Of a stretch of DNA of 64,000 nt, positions 23,308 to 35,594 are shown one piece after another. Location of the stretch: positions 4,340,001-4,404,000 of the forward strand of contig JAEVHH010000001.1 in NCBI GenBank assembly GCA_017607445.1. Direction: 5' to 3'. Position 1 is the first letter of the stretch; each line of letters opens with the position of its first letter. A program made the position numbers and the translations under genes. The notes beneath the pieces are model-generated. The model did not search any database, had not been told where the DNA came from, and worked only from the letters and a program-made list of their open reading frames with translations. The DNA comes from Histoplasma ohiense (Eukaryota; Ascomycota; Eurotiomycetes; Onygenales; Ajellomycetaceae).

Positions 23308-26300
23308 ATGAAAGCTGCCGGCATGGAGGTGGACGACACAAAGGATTCTGAAAGTGATGATGTAGGGTCGAAATTGACAGGGCGGGAAGCGGACCCTACT
23401 CTGCTTTCCACTCCGCCCCGGGAACCATCGGCCAAGGACGATGACCATAGCGAAGAATCAGACGGAGAAGATGAGGACGATGGGGAGGAGGAACCCCGAC
23501 TCAAGTATGCCTCATTGACCAAAAGTATCGGCTCCGTATATCGAAATGGGGATGCGACAAGCTCTTTTCTTGCTGCGGGGGACAAAATGGTCTGTCATCT
23601 ATCCGAACTGCAAACCTTCACAACGGGATTCAGCTGACTTCTTTTTAGATCATTGGGACACATAACGGAAACATTGTATGGGACATTTTGAGGTCAATAA
23701 CTTTCTCGGATTCTTGCTGATCTTGCATAGCATGTTTTATCCGTACCCTCTTTCCAAATTCTTCGTGTTTATCATGCGCACTCCGCCACTGTTTCCTCCA
23801 TCTCAGTATCGCCTTTTCCACCTCCGCTTCCCACTTCCCAGCAGGATACATTTCGAAGCCACTCCAGCGATAGCAATCACATCAACCCGCACTATTCTCC
23901 GCAAAAAAATAAAGGAACTTCGAACACTCAACAGCCTCCTACGATCCCGGCGACCCCCTCGAACTCTATCTATATTGCCTCTTCTTCGATAGACGGAAAT
24001 GTTTGTGTGTCATCGCTAGTTGATCCAAAAGATGTCCTCCTGCGCAACTTCGGACGGCCAATTCAAGCTGTAGCTCTCTCCCCTGCATACAAAAATGACA
24101 AATCATATATTTCTGGAGGACTTGCTGGAACATTGGTCCTTACAGTAGGGGGTAAGGTTGGGGCGAAATCAAACTCTACCGTTATGGGAGGCTCTACTCC
24201 CAACACTTCGGGCTGGTTAGGCTCTCTTGGCCTGGGCGGAAATAGTGGGAAAGACGTTGTTCTACATAGCGGAGAGGGCACTATTAGCATCATAAAATGG
24301 TCGATTTCAGGGAAATATGTTATGTGGGTCAACGAAGAAGGAATTAAAATAATGCGGTCAAATTTGCATCTCGAAAGCGCGGACTCTGACTTCGCTTGGA
24401 AACGAATGAGCCACATTGATCGACCAAACCGTCCCGGATGGGAGGAAATGGCGGGTGTATGGAAACCCCGAGCCGAGTGGGTGGACGAAAATTCCATGGA
24501 CGTCGACGACAATTCTGAGGGTCTGCAGTCGCAACCACATTCTTTAAATACGAACATGAATAACGGCCGTAATCAAAGCGCAGTCGAAAAGCTTGTTGTA
24601 GGTTGGGGTGGCACTGTTTGGATCATCAATGTCTTCCCAGGTGGGTCGAGTGCGGGGAAGGATGTTGGAGAACGGAAAATTGGATCTGTTGAAGTTGCAA
24701 CTATGTGAGTAACAGTAAATACCTGATTTAAGCTTATGGGACATACTAATCAACTCGCAGATTACGCACTGATTGTATTATTTCCGGAGTTTCGCTATAT
24801 ACCCCAAATTTGCTTCTTGTGCTTTCTTACCTGATACCTGAAGATGACAACGACGAATCCAACGCGAAGCAGGCAGGTCCTCGACGCGGAATTCGTCATC
24901 GACAAAATGGCCTTGAGCCTGAACTTAGATTAATTGACATTGAAACTAAAGAGGAGCTTGGGGCCGATACTCTGGCTATTAAAAAGTATCAAACTTTTTC
25001 CGCTTCGGATTACCATCTAGGCGTACTACCTCCAAATCGAGTACCCGCAGCAACAGTACAGCGAGGCGCGCTCGAGGCATTAAGTGCTGGACTCTGGGAC
25101 GCAACTCTATATCCTACGCGCCTTTTTAACTCCGCTGCTAGTGTTCGGAGCAACGGCAGCAGTTTAGGCAAAAGCTCGAGCATCCGTGGAGCAAGTTCAA
25201 TAAAATCGATGGGTTTATCAGTCAGCGATATACAGGCGAAGGAGCTAGCCGTTAAGGCTACCGGAGGGATCAAGATATTCGTCCACAGCCCTTACGACTG
25301 TGTAATCGCAGTAAAACGAGGCATTTCAGATCGCTTATCTTGGTTGGATCGTCATGAAAAATATGAGGAAGCATGGGAGCTCATTGTCCAGCACCCAGAA
25401 GCTGCGGCCGCAACCTTAGAGAGGGCGGAGAGCCTGCCTTCCACCCCGACTAAGCTGCAAAGCACTCTTGCAGATTTTTTTGCTGATGATAATGCGTCCG
25501 TCAAGACTGCTAGTCAGGCCGCAAACTCTGCTGCAGAGATGGAGAAGCGTCGTATTGGAGAGCGTTGGCTGGAGCAGCTTATTAGCCAGCAAAATTGGGA
25601 GAGAGCTGGACAAGTGTGCGGGAAAGTCCTGAGAACAACATCTAGGTGGGAACACTGGATATGGGTTTTTGCACGCAACAATAAATTTGATGAAATAACG
25701 CCTCACGTCCCAATTGAGATCAGCCCTCCGATACCCTCTTTGATCTACGAAGTTATTCTTGGGCATTATGTTTCCCGAGATCGAATCAGATTCAAGGAAC
25801 TACTTGAACTCTGGCCTACCGATCTCTTTGATGTTACAAGTGTAACCGCAGCCATAGAAGAGCAACTCCAATCTACAGCTGTTGAGCCCTACTCGGATGA
25901 CTGGACAATTTTGATGGATGTTCTAGCCAAACTGTTCCTTTCAGAAAGGCACTACAGAGAGGCTCTCCATTGCTACATCCGTCTGCAGGATGATGAGGCG
26001 GCAATGCGGTTGATTCGCGAATATCATTTGTTAGATGCTATAGCTGATGATATACCCGGCTTCATTCTTATTCGAGTCTCGAAAGAACAATTGAAAACAG
26101 CTTCTATACCCGAGTTGGATGCCGCCACAGCAGAACCAATCAAAATTTTAGTAAGGGAAGCTACCAACGGTGTCGTTGTCCCCGAAGCTGTTGTTTCGCA
26201 GTTACAGCTCGCAGACCAGCGACTCTTTCTTTTCTTCTATTTAAGGGCGCTCTGGCGAGGCGATCCCACTTCAACCACCCCAGAAAACCATTCCAGATTC

Positions 26301-27458
26301 CGGCACCAGAAAAGGGATGCTGCTAAGCTTGCGACTGACGAAAGACGAGCTCTAATTGATGGCATTGCAGATACTGTCGTCGAATTGTTTGCAGAGCACG
26401 ATCGCCAATTATTATTGGAGTTTCTCCAATCGAGCACATCCTACTCGTATAGTGCTGCCAGCTCGATATGTGAATCTCGCCATTATACCCCTGAACTCAT
26501 TTATCTCTTATCCAAAACTGGCCAAACCAAACGAGCACTCAACCTCATCCTGTCAGACCTGCATGATGTCTCATATGCCATCTCATTCGCCAAGACACAA
26601 GATGACCCAGATCTTTGGGAGGACCTCTTGTCCTTCTCAATGGACAAACCCGAATATATTCGCGGCCTGCTTGCCGAAGCTGGAACTTCAATTGACCCCA
26701 TAAACCTCGTCCGCCGTATACCAAGCGGCTTAGAAATCGAAGGGCTCAGAGAAGGCCTTACCAGGATGATTCGTGAGCATGACATCCAAGCATCCATCAG
26801 CCAAGGCGTGGCAAAGGTTTTGGAAGGAGAAGTCGCGACGCGAATGGACATCTTAAGGCAGGGACAGCGGCGAGGAATCAAATTCGATATCGTCCGTTCC
26901 CCTTCTGAACCAGATGAGAAACGGCAGGCTGTCCAGGAAACCGAAGATTTGAAAAAAGGTCGTTGTGCTGGATGCCGTAAGCTGTTTAGTGAGCAAGGTA
27001 TGTAGATATCTATAATCAACCGTCTTTCCCTTTTCTCAGTGTAGTCCCCTGTTCACCTGCATATATTGAGCAGCATAACTAATGCTGACGATTTTCTACC
27101 CCACCCTCCAGAAACCGAACCCCTCATCGGCTTCGCCTGCGGCCACATCTTTCACGCCTCCCACCTCCGCCATCAAGACAAACCACCCACCGCCACAGAA
27201 CATGAACCGCGCCCAGCCTCCCCAACCCCAACCATCCGCCCGCCCCCACAAACCCCTTCACGACCACAAACGGCCTCAACCTCCCTGTCCCACCAAGACT
27301 ACACAACAACCCAATCACCATCCTTCTTCTCCCGCACCGTCGGCCCCAAAGTGACCAATGCACTCCTCCTACGCGACAAAATCGGCGATGGATGTGAAAT
27401 TTGCTCATCGAGGAGGAATATCGAGCAAGCGGCCCAGGCGGGCATTATGGTGCTGTAA
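23308..27458 (+). CDS. vps41: Vps41, HOPS tethering complex subunit
   Basis: Vacuolar/late-endosomal tethering protein that binds the Rab7-type GTPase and AP-3 vesicles. Exons are 23308-23589, 23649-23675 (27-nt microexon), 23731-24704, 24761-26997 and 27112-27458; 1288 residues, in the usual range for Pezizomycotina. An acidic N-terminus (about 70 residues) precedes EPRLKYASL, the start of a WD40-like propeller (IIGTHNGNIHVLS, HAHSATVSSISV). The helical clathrin-repeat region follows (LSWLDRHEKYEEAWELI, LLSKTGQTKRALNLIL). A C-terminal RING-type finger has CAGCRKLF, then FACGHIFHASHLRH, and a final CEIC pair after an inserted Pro/Thr-rich segment of about 70 residues. The first intron has a rare GTCTGT donor but keeps frame and has a good branch and acceptor. 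The frame continues across the other introns with recognisable family sequence. Confidence 0.95.
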
Positions 27459-28652
27459 GAGAACAAATGTGAAAGTTAAAAGAAACCCCCGGTATTGTTT
27501 TTTTTTTTTTCTTAAGAGAGGGTTTGTTTTATTTCTCTTTTCTCTCCGGAGACTTTTGATATGTTCTAGCTAATATGAGGAAGAAGAAAGGGATGGTTGG
27601 GGAGAGGGGGGGGGGCGGAGGAAGTGAAGGGGAAGGTGAAGATGATATTTAATAATACCACTTCTCGGACATTTTACTAATAGACCATAAAGTAATAACA
27701 ATGCTTAGTCGAGCTAGGGGGGCTCTCCGGGGATTGTCTCCTTAGTCTTCTTTTTTTTTTTTCCCTTTTTTTAACGGGGAGGGCAATGCTCTGGAGAGTT
27801 GGAGGGGTTTCTTCTATTTATTTCCCTTCCCTTACCCCTCCCTTACCCCTCCCTCCTCTATACCCATTCTATTTTCTATTTCCAAGGAGAAGGCCTGGGT
27901 TTCTTAACGAAGGACATAAGCGGTTTCTACATACACATGTTCTTTTGCCATGTGACGGTGTCAAGGGTCGTATGAATTAATGGGATTTGGTACAGGGACG
28001 GGCGAATGGTTCGGTTTTCTCCGCAGCAGATTTCAGAAAGGTACGCGGATCGTACCATGTACCCTCCCCATCAGTCAAACTACCGGTGGAGTGCAAATCC
28101 CTTGCGATATCCCCAGCAAATCACGCCAGGACCTGCAGTGCCACCCTCAACTGAGCATTGCTGAGGCGATCACCGACCACCACTTAGGCTATCAGTCTGC
28201 TTTAAATAGATACACATTGTTCATGCGGGGGCTGGTTGAGGAAATTTTGAAGAAGGGAAAAGCTCGAGGGTTTCTTGATTAAGATGCGAGAATACTTGAG
28301 AATAATGCATGCACGTGGGTATTTTTTATTTTTTTAAAAAAAAGAAAGTTTAGGACTAAAGCATATTGTGTTTGAACGAAGAATGCTGTGTCTTATTTTC
28401 GCTGAATCTATTCCCAGTATGACCCCATTAAAGCCCCCTAGCTGCGCAATACATCTGCAAAATAACATACATTCCAATTGCCCCCCCACAGCGTTCAAAA
28501 ACATTGCCACAAACAGAAATCAAGGAAAATCATTTCAAGTCATATTTCATACATACGATGATGGCTATTTGGCTAACCATGCAAACAGGCAACTTGCGAT
28601 TCTTCAAATTGACAATGAATTCATACGGATTCACTGTCACTTCGTTAGGGGT
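27459..28652. other. Convergent 3' region, no gene recognised
   Basis: This lies between the ends of the Vps41 and GPI-protein genes. It shows purine- and T-rich 3' UTR-like tracts (27500-27515, 27600-27650, 27752-27772) and no conserved frame. The open frame at 27980-28282 has no recognisable features. Confidence 0.55.
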
Positions 28653-29494
28653 TCACAATGCCGCAAGAGCAGCAAATGCAGCAACACCAACGATGATTGT
28701 CTCGTCAAGACCACCATTGCGAGTTGCAAAGTTGGTTTCGGCGGGTGGAGAAGGTGTCTCTGAGCTGACGGGGGTCGACGCGGAAGGGGTAACTCTGGAA
28801 GCTGAGAAGGTGCTGCTCGCAGCCACAGAGGACGTCGCAATTGGATCAACAGAAGACACTACAGCAGAAGAAACTGCCACACTGCTGGAAGAAGAAAGAG
28901 GGAGTGGAGTTGTTGTGGACTGGATTTCAGGAACCTCAGATGACGAAGTCGCCGGGTCAACCGGTGCGCAGCTGTCAGCGGTAGCAGTCACGGTGACAAT
29001 GTCTACAAGGTGTGAGTGTTTGTACTTCGGAGGCCTCCATCAACTTGGAGGTAGGATGATGGAGGGAAGAGAAGGAGGTTGGATGACATATCTACCACCA
29101 GGGGGAAGGGAAAGGGGGTTAAACTTACTCTGACGGGCAACAATCTGTCCAAGGAAACCCTGGTTGCCCAACCCACGAGCGGCATCAACGACTGACGGAT
29201 GGTGTTAGTCATTTTCCAACATGTGCCCAGGCATGGGCTTCTTTGTGTGCAACTCACCAGCTTTCTCAGCAGCCTCACGAGGGAGGTCTACGACCACTCC
29301 AAATGTCAGCAATTCATTGATTTACATGGTGGTCCTTAACCACGACGTGGTGGTGGTACTAGGGGGGATGAGGGTAACACAGATAAAGAGCCAGAAATGA
29401 AGAGAACAGAAGAACTTTACAAACACTTACTTGCAGCAGCAGCCATGATGGCAAAGACCATAGTGGCCAGAAACACCATGGATTTGACAGACAT
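28653..29494 (-). CDS. Small Ser/Ala-rich GPI-anchored cell-surface protein
   Basis: Function unknown. Four exons on the minus strand, 29494-29431, 29287-29258 (30 nt), 29191-29129 and 29002-28653, give 168 residues; the first three junctions are phase 1. Residues 1-21 are a signal peptide (MSVKSMVFLATMVFAIMAAAA). A short ordered segment follows (NLPREAAEKAVVDAARGLGNQ GFLGQ, written here with a break) and one Cys-containing stretch, ATADSC. About 80 residues of Ser/Thr/Ala/Pro-rich, O-glycosylation-prone sequence come next. The end is a hydrophobic tail (IIVGVAAFAALAAL) after an Asn-Gly-Gly site, as in GPI-attachment signals. Expected place is the plasma membrane or cell wall. The plus-strand frames across 28368-29133 are antisense shadows of it. 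Gene real with good confidence; role unassigned. Confidence 0.82.
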
Positions 29495-30576
29495 TGTGAT
29501 GGAACTTCACTTCGATCCAATTTCCTGGGCAGAGAGGCTGGAAATGAGGATGTTGAGATGGGAGAGGGGCACAAAAATAGAATAGGGGGATATTGGACAG
29601 TGTGACTAGAACGACTGTGATGAAATTAGCGCTGGGAGTTGATGGAAAGGGGCTGGAGTTGATGAAGATGTTGGATGAAGTGGGTGCCGTGGGTGCCGTG
29701 GGCGCTCTGGGATGGGAAGAGGGAAAAAAGGAAAGGAGAAGAGGAGAAGAGGGAGATGGGGGAAGTGGGAGAATTTAAAGGACGGCGTGGGACAAGCGAG
29801 AAGCAAGCACGGGAAATTAGACGGGCAGGCGCCGGGCAACCGCGTCCCTTATAGGAAGGCGCCGGGCGTGTGTTGTGAGGCTGCTTCCCAAAGAGGAAGA
29901 CGCCCCTTGGTGAATGCGATGCCGTCGTCAGCTTCCCACCAAATCGCCCGTCCGCGGAAGCCACGCCAGGCAACGACACACGCTGCCCAGCAACCGAGAC
30001 GACATTATCCCATCCACGCACAGGATTGATCACGACTGTTGCCATCGATGCAGCAGGAGCAGGGTCACTAGCCGGCTATATTCTCCGCCCCTCCGCTACG
30101 GAGCCACGACAGCGGAACCATCTTGCTGCCCCTTCTTGGCGACGGCGGAACCCAAAAAGGACTGGCTGATAGATACGGTTCAGTGCTAAGCAACGGCAGC
30201 TTCCTCTTCCTATCTAGGAGGAAGCTTGTTCCTGCCGATGTACTGTACATAGTTTCACCGCTTTCGACTGCAGCATGCACTCACTCATCGCATCGGGCCT
30301 TCCTTCCGAAGAGCAAAACCCTCCTGTTGCAGGTGACAATCGCTTAGGGGCAGCAGTGGCATCAGCGAACCGGCTCTTGCCTGGGCTTGCGGACCTCATG
30401 CCGGGAAATTCACGATTATAATCATACCTACTCCCCTCAAGACTGGCATTACAACCAAGCTCCATCCACTTGCAATGTGTACAGTATCTGCACTACTGGT
30501 AGTTTCTATAGCTTCAATATTATATCCTCCAAACAGGCGTCGGGAATCAGTGGCTTTTGGAACAACAAATCTATTC

Positions 30577-30605
30577 CTAGCCCCCGTCTTCAAACGGGGG
30601 GCTAG
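30577..30605. repeat. Short strong hairpin (inverted repeat)
   Basis: CTAGCCCCCGT at 30577-30587 pairs with ACGGGGGGCTAG at 30594-30605, with one extra G, around a six-base loop CTTCAA. The stem is mostly G:C, so a transcript would fold stably. No adjacent coding gene explains it. Confidence 0.7.
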
Positions 30606-31318
30606 CACAAGTAGATAGATAGAATTCTTGTTACCTCCTATTTATTTATATAGAATCAAACTCCATGACCAGAAATTTCCTAATGCGAATGTTCCATTTC
30701 CAGGTGTTAGAGATCATCGAATGTGAAGTGAGGTGGCTGTAGAGAAGCGTTGTGAAGAAAGGCGACATCAACTATGTACATGTACTGTACATACATTACA
30801 TGTACGTCGTTCTACACTCTGTACAGAAAGTATAATAGGGGGGCATGGTACCACCACTAGACTAGAATAGGGGGTATTCGCATACAGCACATTGATCGAA
30901 ATAAGAATCTCTATATCTAATTGCTTCACCACAGCCATCCCCTACAATAGAGGTATCAACACCATAAATTAGGAACCCATCTCCGATGCACACTCTCGAC
31001 AGATTGACTCGGTCTACCATCTCCCAGCCCACTTTGGCAAGCGCCCTACATGATATCTAGTGGTAAAGTGCCAGAATTTCTCAGCCTATTTCTTCCGGCT
31101 TTTCTCCAAACTTGGACGGATGGTCGCCAAACAGCATCTGCCAAGTCTAACCATGGACAGTACATACAGCAAGGACGTCCTCATCCATTGTATTGTACAG
31201 AATATACAACCTTGCCTTCCAATGAGCCATTTATGCAAACACCCAGCCTATCAGATAGCCAAACCTTCCCTCAATTGCTCCGTTGCCCGAAGAAGTAAAA
31301 CACCATCCCGTCTCCAAA

Positions 31319-31387
<69 letters not shown>

Positions 31388-31388
31388 T
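31319..31388 (+). repeat. ATC/CAT trinucleotide microsatellite, about 23 units
   Basis: An almost perfect run of ATC units about 70 bp long in non-coding DNA, the longest trinucleotide array in the window. Confidence 0.95.
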
Positions 31389-34269
31389 ACCGTCATCACC
31401 GTCACCAAATTCACATGCCAAACCTCGCATAAGCCAATTCTCGCCCACAGCCACCAACGTCATCATGATATCAACCCATGCTCCAATAACGGCCAAAGAG
31501 CCACCCCACATTCCTCTCTTTCCGCAGGAGGCAAGAGGGGGAAACTCAATGGGTGGACTGATCAACTGGCCCAGGGCTAAAAAAGTTTGGGTTCCGCAAC
31601 ACAAAAGCTTCGCCGTTGAGTTTGACTTTTTGGAGCGGGTGTGGTGAAGCTTGGTTACGTATGTTGTTTTTTTCTTTTCTCCTTCCATTTCCCCTTCCTT
31701 TTCAGATTTTGGTGGGATTGGCTTTATTAAGTTTCGTGTTTTGCGGGGGGGATATGCAAGAGAGAACGTGGGTATCGCTTGCTCGGATGTAAGACATTTC
31801 ATCCCTCTGCACCAACCACGACTCGGGGACATTCATCCATTTTGTCTCACGGGAAGCATGAGGCAGGGTATCTCGGCTGGCAACTTGATGGAAAAAATAA
31901 TATCAAAGGGAAACAGACAGACATAGCGGAAAGAAAAACAAGACCGAAACATCCCACCAATCTATATCCAAAACTATAATAACCCTTCCCCCTCTGCACG
32001 CGCAGTTATAGCAAATTGAACTTGAGCCAAGAGACGGGCCGGTTGTGGGGCTGTGGTTGTCGCCTAAGGCCCACATCCATCCCTGGTTCCTGGGCCCTGT
32101 TCAGTTCTAATTCGGTTTGATACAATAGTATGTTAGTTTCGTGGTCACTCTCGCCCTCATTAGCACAACAGCATAATAGTGGATGAGCATAGCAGCTCTA
32201 GCTAACTAGTACCCATTGACTTGGCCCTTTCGGGCTTCAGGCCATTGGGCAAAGTGCTCAGAAAGCTGACCAGGCTAATTTTTTAAGACGACATATTTTT
32301 TTTATGGCAATTCTGACAGACAGACAGACAGCTAGCTCGCTACTCCGTACCTTGCTGGCTAGAGTTTGAAGCTGTTGTAATGAGTGAGCGCCGCTTCATC
32401 CAGAGGGGAGCTTCCCCCCCCCCACATCTCCCCTCCAAATGCACATAACTTTAAAAAACATCTAAGGGCATCTTTAAACGGGCCTGAGGAGATATGAATG
32501 AAAATTCGCCCCCCTCCAGGGTGGACGTCCGGGGACCGAATTGTTGCCAAGTAAGTCTGAAATCACGTCATCTCAAACAAACCCAGACCATGAGGAATGA
32601 GTTAGAATTAGGATTAGAATCGCCTCAATGGCAAAGAGGCAAAGAGAACTTGTATGAAAGGATGGAGAGAGGAACGGAAAACATTTTTGACTTAAAAATC
32701 AAAATACCCTGTATAGACAGACATAGATAGAGGATGAGTGGCATAATTTGTTGAACCACTGGTTGCCCAGGCGGCCAGTCCCACGCGATGAACTCTATAT
32801 AGTAACCTTGTAGTGTTGGCGGTTTAGATTGGTTCGTTCCCCTCTGCTACCATCATGAGCTAGCTCCATATAACTAGGTCAACCATCGATCCCAACACAA
32901 TCCAACCCAGTAGATTGTTAACTAGTTGAAGGAGAGCGTTTGGACCAGCCTCGAGAGTTTCGCCGGCCGATAATCCGCTCATCTGTTCGCCTTCAGCATA
33001 AACGTCTTCTCCAAAGGGCGAACTTCATACTAACACTCGCACATGAATCCGGGGATGAAATGACAAGTAATTTCAAATGCTAGGGACAAACGCACTGTTG
33101 AATACTCCGTAGTCATTAGAGATGTGGATATAGGAGGAGCTCCATGAAACATTATAGGTGAGTGCCAGATGGAAGCAATACGCTCAGAAAAGCCTTGCGC
33201 TTAGATATTATCTATATCATCAATGAATATAATTGCTAGATATATCATCACTAGATATCATTGTCAGATGCGCGGCGTTCTAACAATTGATTGATAAAAA
33301 TGGAGTTTCTGGAACCATTCCGTCATAATTCATCACGGAAAAGAATTCGCCGCACGTTTTTCCCCACGTTTCGCAATTCCCGGGTTCGAAGCTGGGGGCA
33401 AGGGCAAAAAAAAATTAAGATCTGTTGGTTCAAAGTTTGGCCAGAGAAGCCCTTCTCTCGCTCCATTGAAGAAGCGGGACTTCACAGAAAGAGAGAGCAA
33501 GCATCCTTTCAAAGACCGAGATTGCTTTACATTAAAAAAAAAAAAAAAAAAAAGCCAACAGCAAAGGAAACGGGTGCTGATGGCCAAAGTTGGGTCCCCG
33601 ATAACCTTCTCCATACAACATCATACAAACATACTCAATGGATGTTTTTAGCTTTGTTGTTCAGCGACACTCGTGGCAGAACTAAGTTGGAGTCTTGGCC
33701 GTACTTGGCAAGTCGGCGAAACAGTTCAAGCAACTCCACACATTACGTCATGAACTCTTGCATGCATGTTAACTATGGCTATAGTGAGATATAATTATAC
33801 GCAGTTAACTAGCCAATCCACGTATCCATGACGGAAAAGAAATGCAGGGGGTAGAGCAAGGGACACTCACATCGTATTACTTCCTAGCTGCGTATTGTAT
33901 TACTATATTAGCGTGGACAATGAATGCCGGGGGGGGAAGAGCCGATCTTTTGCTCCAGGTGTTCAGATCGACGGGGGTTGTTATATTGCAGCGGTGTTAA
34001 GAAGAAGGGATTCGTTTTTTTAATTTCTGCGTAATTGTTGTAGGAGCTGTAACTGTGTGTCCGTGGGATGCAAAGGCGTTGTTGCTTCATCGAAGAGAGA
34101 TATGGATGATAGGGGTGTGTTTAACCGTAAAGTATAGCTACGGGTTTTGATTGAGCTGTCGTTAGATGCATTGTAATACCTAGCTTGCTCCGGTGAAGGA
34201 ATATGAATCTCGTGGGTGATTACAGACGTATATTAATTGCAGGGTAATCAACGTAAACAAGACACTGTT

Positions 34270-34312
34270 GTACAGGTACAGGTACAGGTACAGGTACAGG
34301 TACAGGTACAGG
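34270..34312 (+). repeat. TACAGG hexanucleotide tandem repeat
   Basis: About seven head-to-tail copies of TACAGG, the last one broken (GGACAGG). It is non-coding. Confidence 0.9.
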
Positions 34313-35594
34313 ACAGGTATAATCAACCAAGAGTTAACCGCCAATTTCAAGAAAGAGAAGAATCAAGAAGAAGAGAAGTAGAAAAGAAACGTCATCCGCC
34401 CTTCGTCAATTAATTTCCTGTGGCTTCATTCGCCAATTCGCCATCCTTGAGACAAAAAAGTAAAAGGGAGAGGGGAAACAATAAAAGAGGAAGCGAAGAT
34501 ATTCCCACGAGCAGGAACAAAAGAGGAAAAAACCCAAAATGGAGAAAAAAGAAAGAAAGCTAAGGGCGTCAAGGCGCTAAATATCATTACTTTGAACATT
34601 AAAAGAAAAAAAAGGAGGCGGCGTGTCATATCTCGACAAATAGATCCATTGCTTCATAATAGGAAACAATACGAAACATTAAAAGGAGATACATTATAAT
34701 AACGGAGTAGCGGTAGTATTAGAAGAAGAAGAAGAAGAAGAAAAGAAGAGCGCAAGCACCATTCGATCAAAAAGTGAACAGAGTTAATAAAACTCGACCA
34801 AACGCGTTCCTTCTTCAAAACAGCAAAAAGGCCGACGCCCTGGTGTATAGGGTATGTGCTCCGTAGTGACAGTAAGAATAATAATGATAATATATATATG
34901 AAATAAAAAAAATAAGAAAAGGAAACCAAAAAACATAACAAAACCGGGCCGAGAAAAGCATAGAAGAGCGTGTATGACAAGAGAATCAAATATCCGATTT
35001 TTAAAAATTGGAAATAAGAAGAAGGAAAAGAAGAAAGAAAGGAAAATATTTGAAAAGGAAGAGAGGCATAAACAACCGAGCAAACCAGCCACCCAGGAAA
35101 AACGAAGATTTGTCCGTTTTCATTTTACCAATCTTCAATTCGTGGTTTTAATTTTGGTTTTTCAAAAACTCCTTTTTTCCCTTTTGTATCGTGATTCACG
35201 TTATGTGCGTCCCTGGCCTCTGGACCTATCGGGGGTGGCCAACGCGAGTAAGCGTCCAGGCTCAATAGCAAATTGCCTCCCTGAGGAGTTCCAACTCAAA
35301 CTCAGGAGCAGAGCGATGTAAAAAAAAAAAAAAAAATAAGCAAAGGCAAAACAGAGAAGAAACATGCACGCCCGTGAACGCCAGAAGATATCTCACGAGA
35401 AACAACCGAGGTACTTGAAAAAAGCACAACCAAAGCCATTTGCACCTCGAAAGGGCGAAAGAGAAGAAGGTCCCGAAATCAACCAGGAAATAAAAAGCGA
35501 AAATGAAAATATAGAAATGAACCAAAAAAAAAAAGGGAGAAAAGAAAAGAAACGCCACAGCAGACGTTAGGGAACAGGTGGATTGAGAGCTTCC

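Larger units (their letters stand above)
29495..35594. other. 6.1 kb gene-poor region
   Basis: No recognisable gene on either strand. 29600-30000 is G/C-rich, with the decamer GGCGCCGGGC repeated near 29828 and 29858, and is probably the GPI gene promoter. Further on are a perfect-looking hairpin (30577-30605), TGTACA-rich palindromic sequence (30776-30830), a long ATC microsatellite (31319-31388), TACTCCGTA motifs (32341, 33103), a poly-A run (33535-33553), a TACAGG hexanucleotide array (34270-34312) and A/G-rich sequence (34430-35575). The frame at 31060-31647 is poly-Ser from the microsatellite. Confidence 0.6.

Noticed and set aside
28368..29133. Plus-strand frames of 131 and 209 codons
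   Set aside because: They are antisense to the four-exon GPI-protein gene, whose signal peptide, phase-consistent introns and GPI tail explain the region better.
31060..31832. Open frames on both strands encoding poly-Ser or poly-Asp
   Set aside because: They are translations of the ATC microsatellite at 31319-31388; flanking residues show no conserved features.
33291..33794. Open frame of 167 codons
   Set aside because: It reads through a poly-A run as poly-Lys and has no recognisable feature.
35264..35570. Highly charged frames near the end of the CP2 gene
   Set aside because: These lie in A/G-rich 3' flanking sequence of the CP2 gene and translate to Lys/Glu low complexity.
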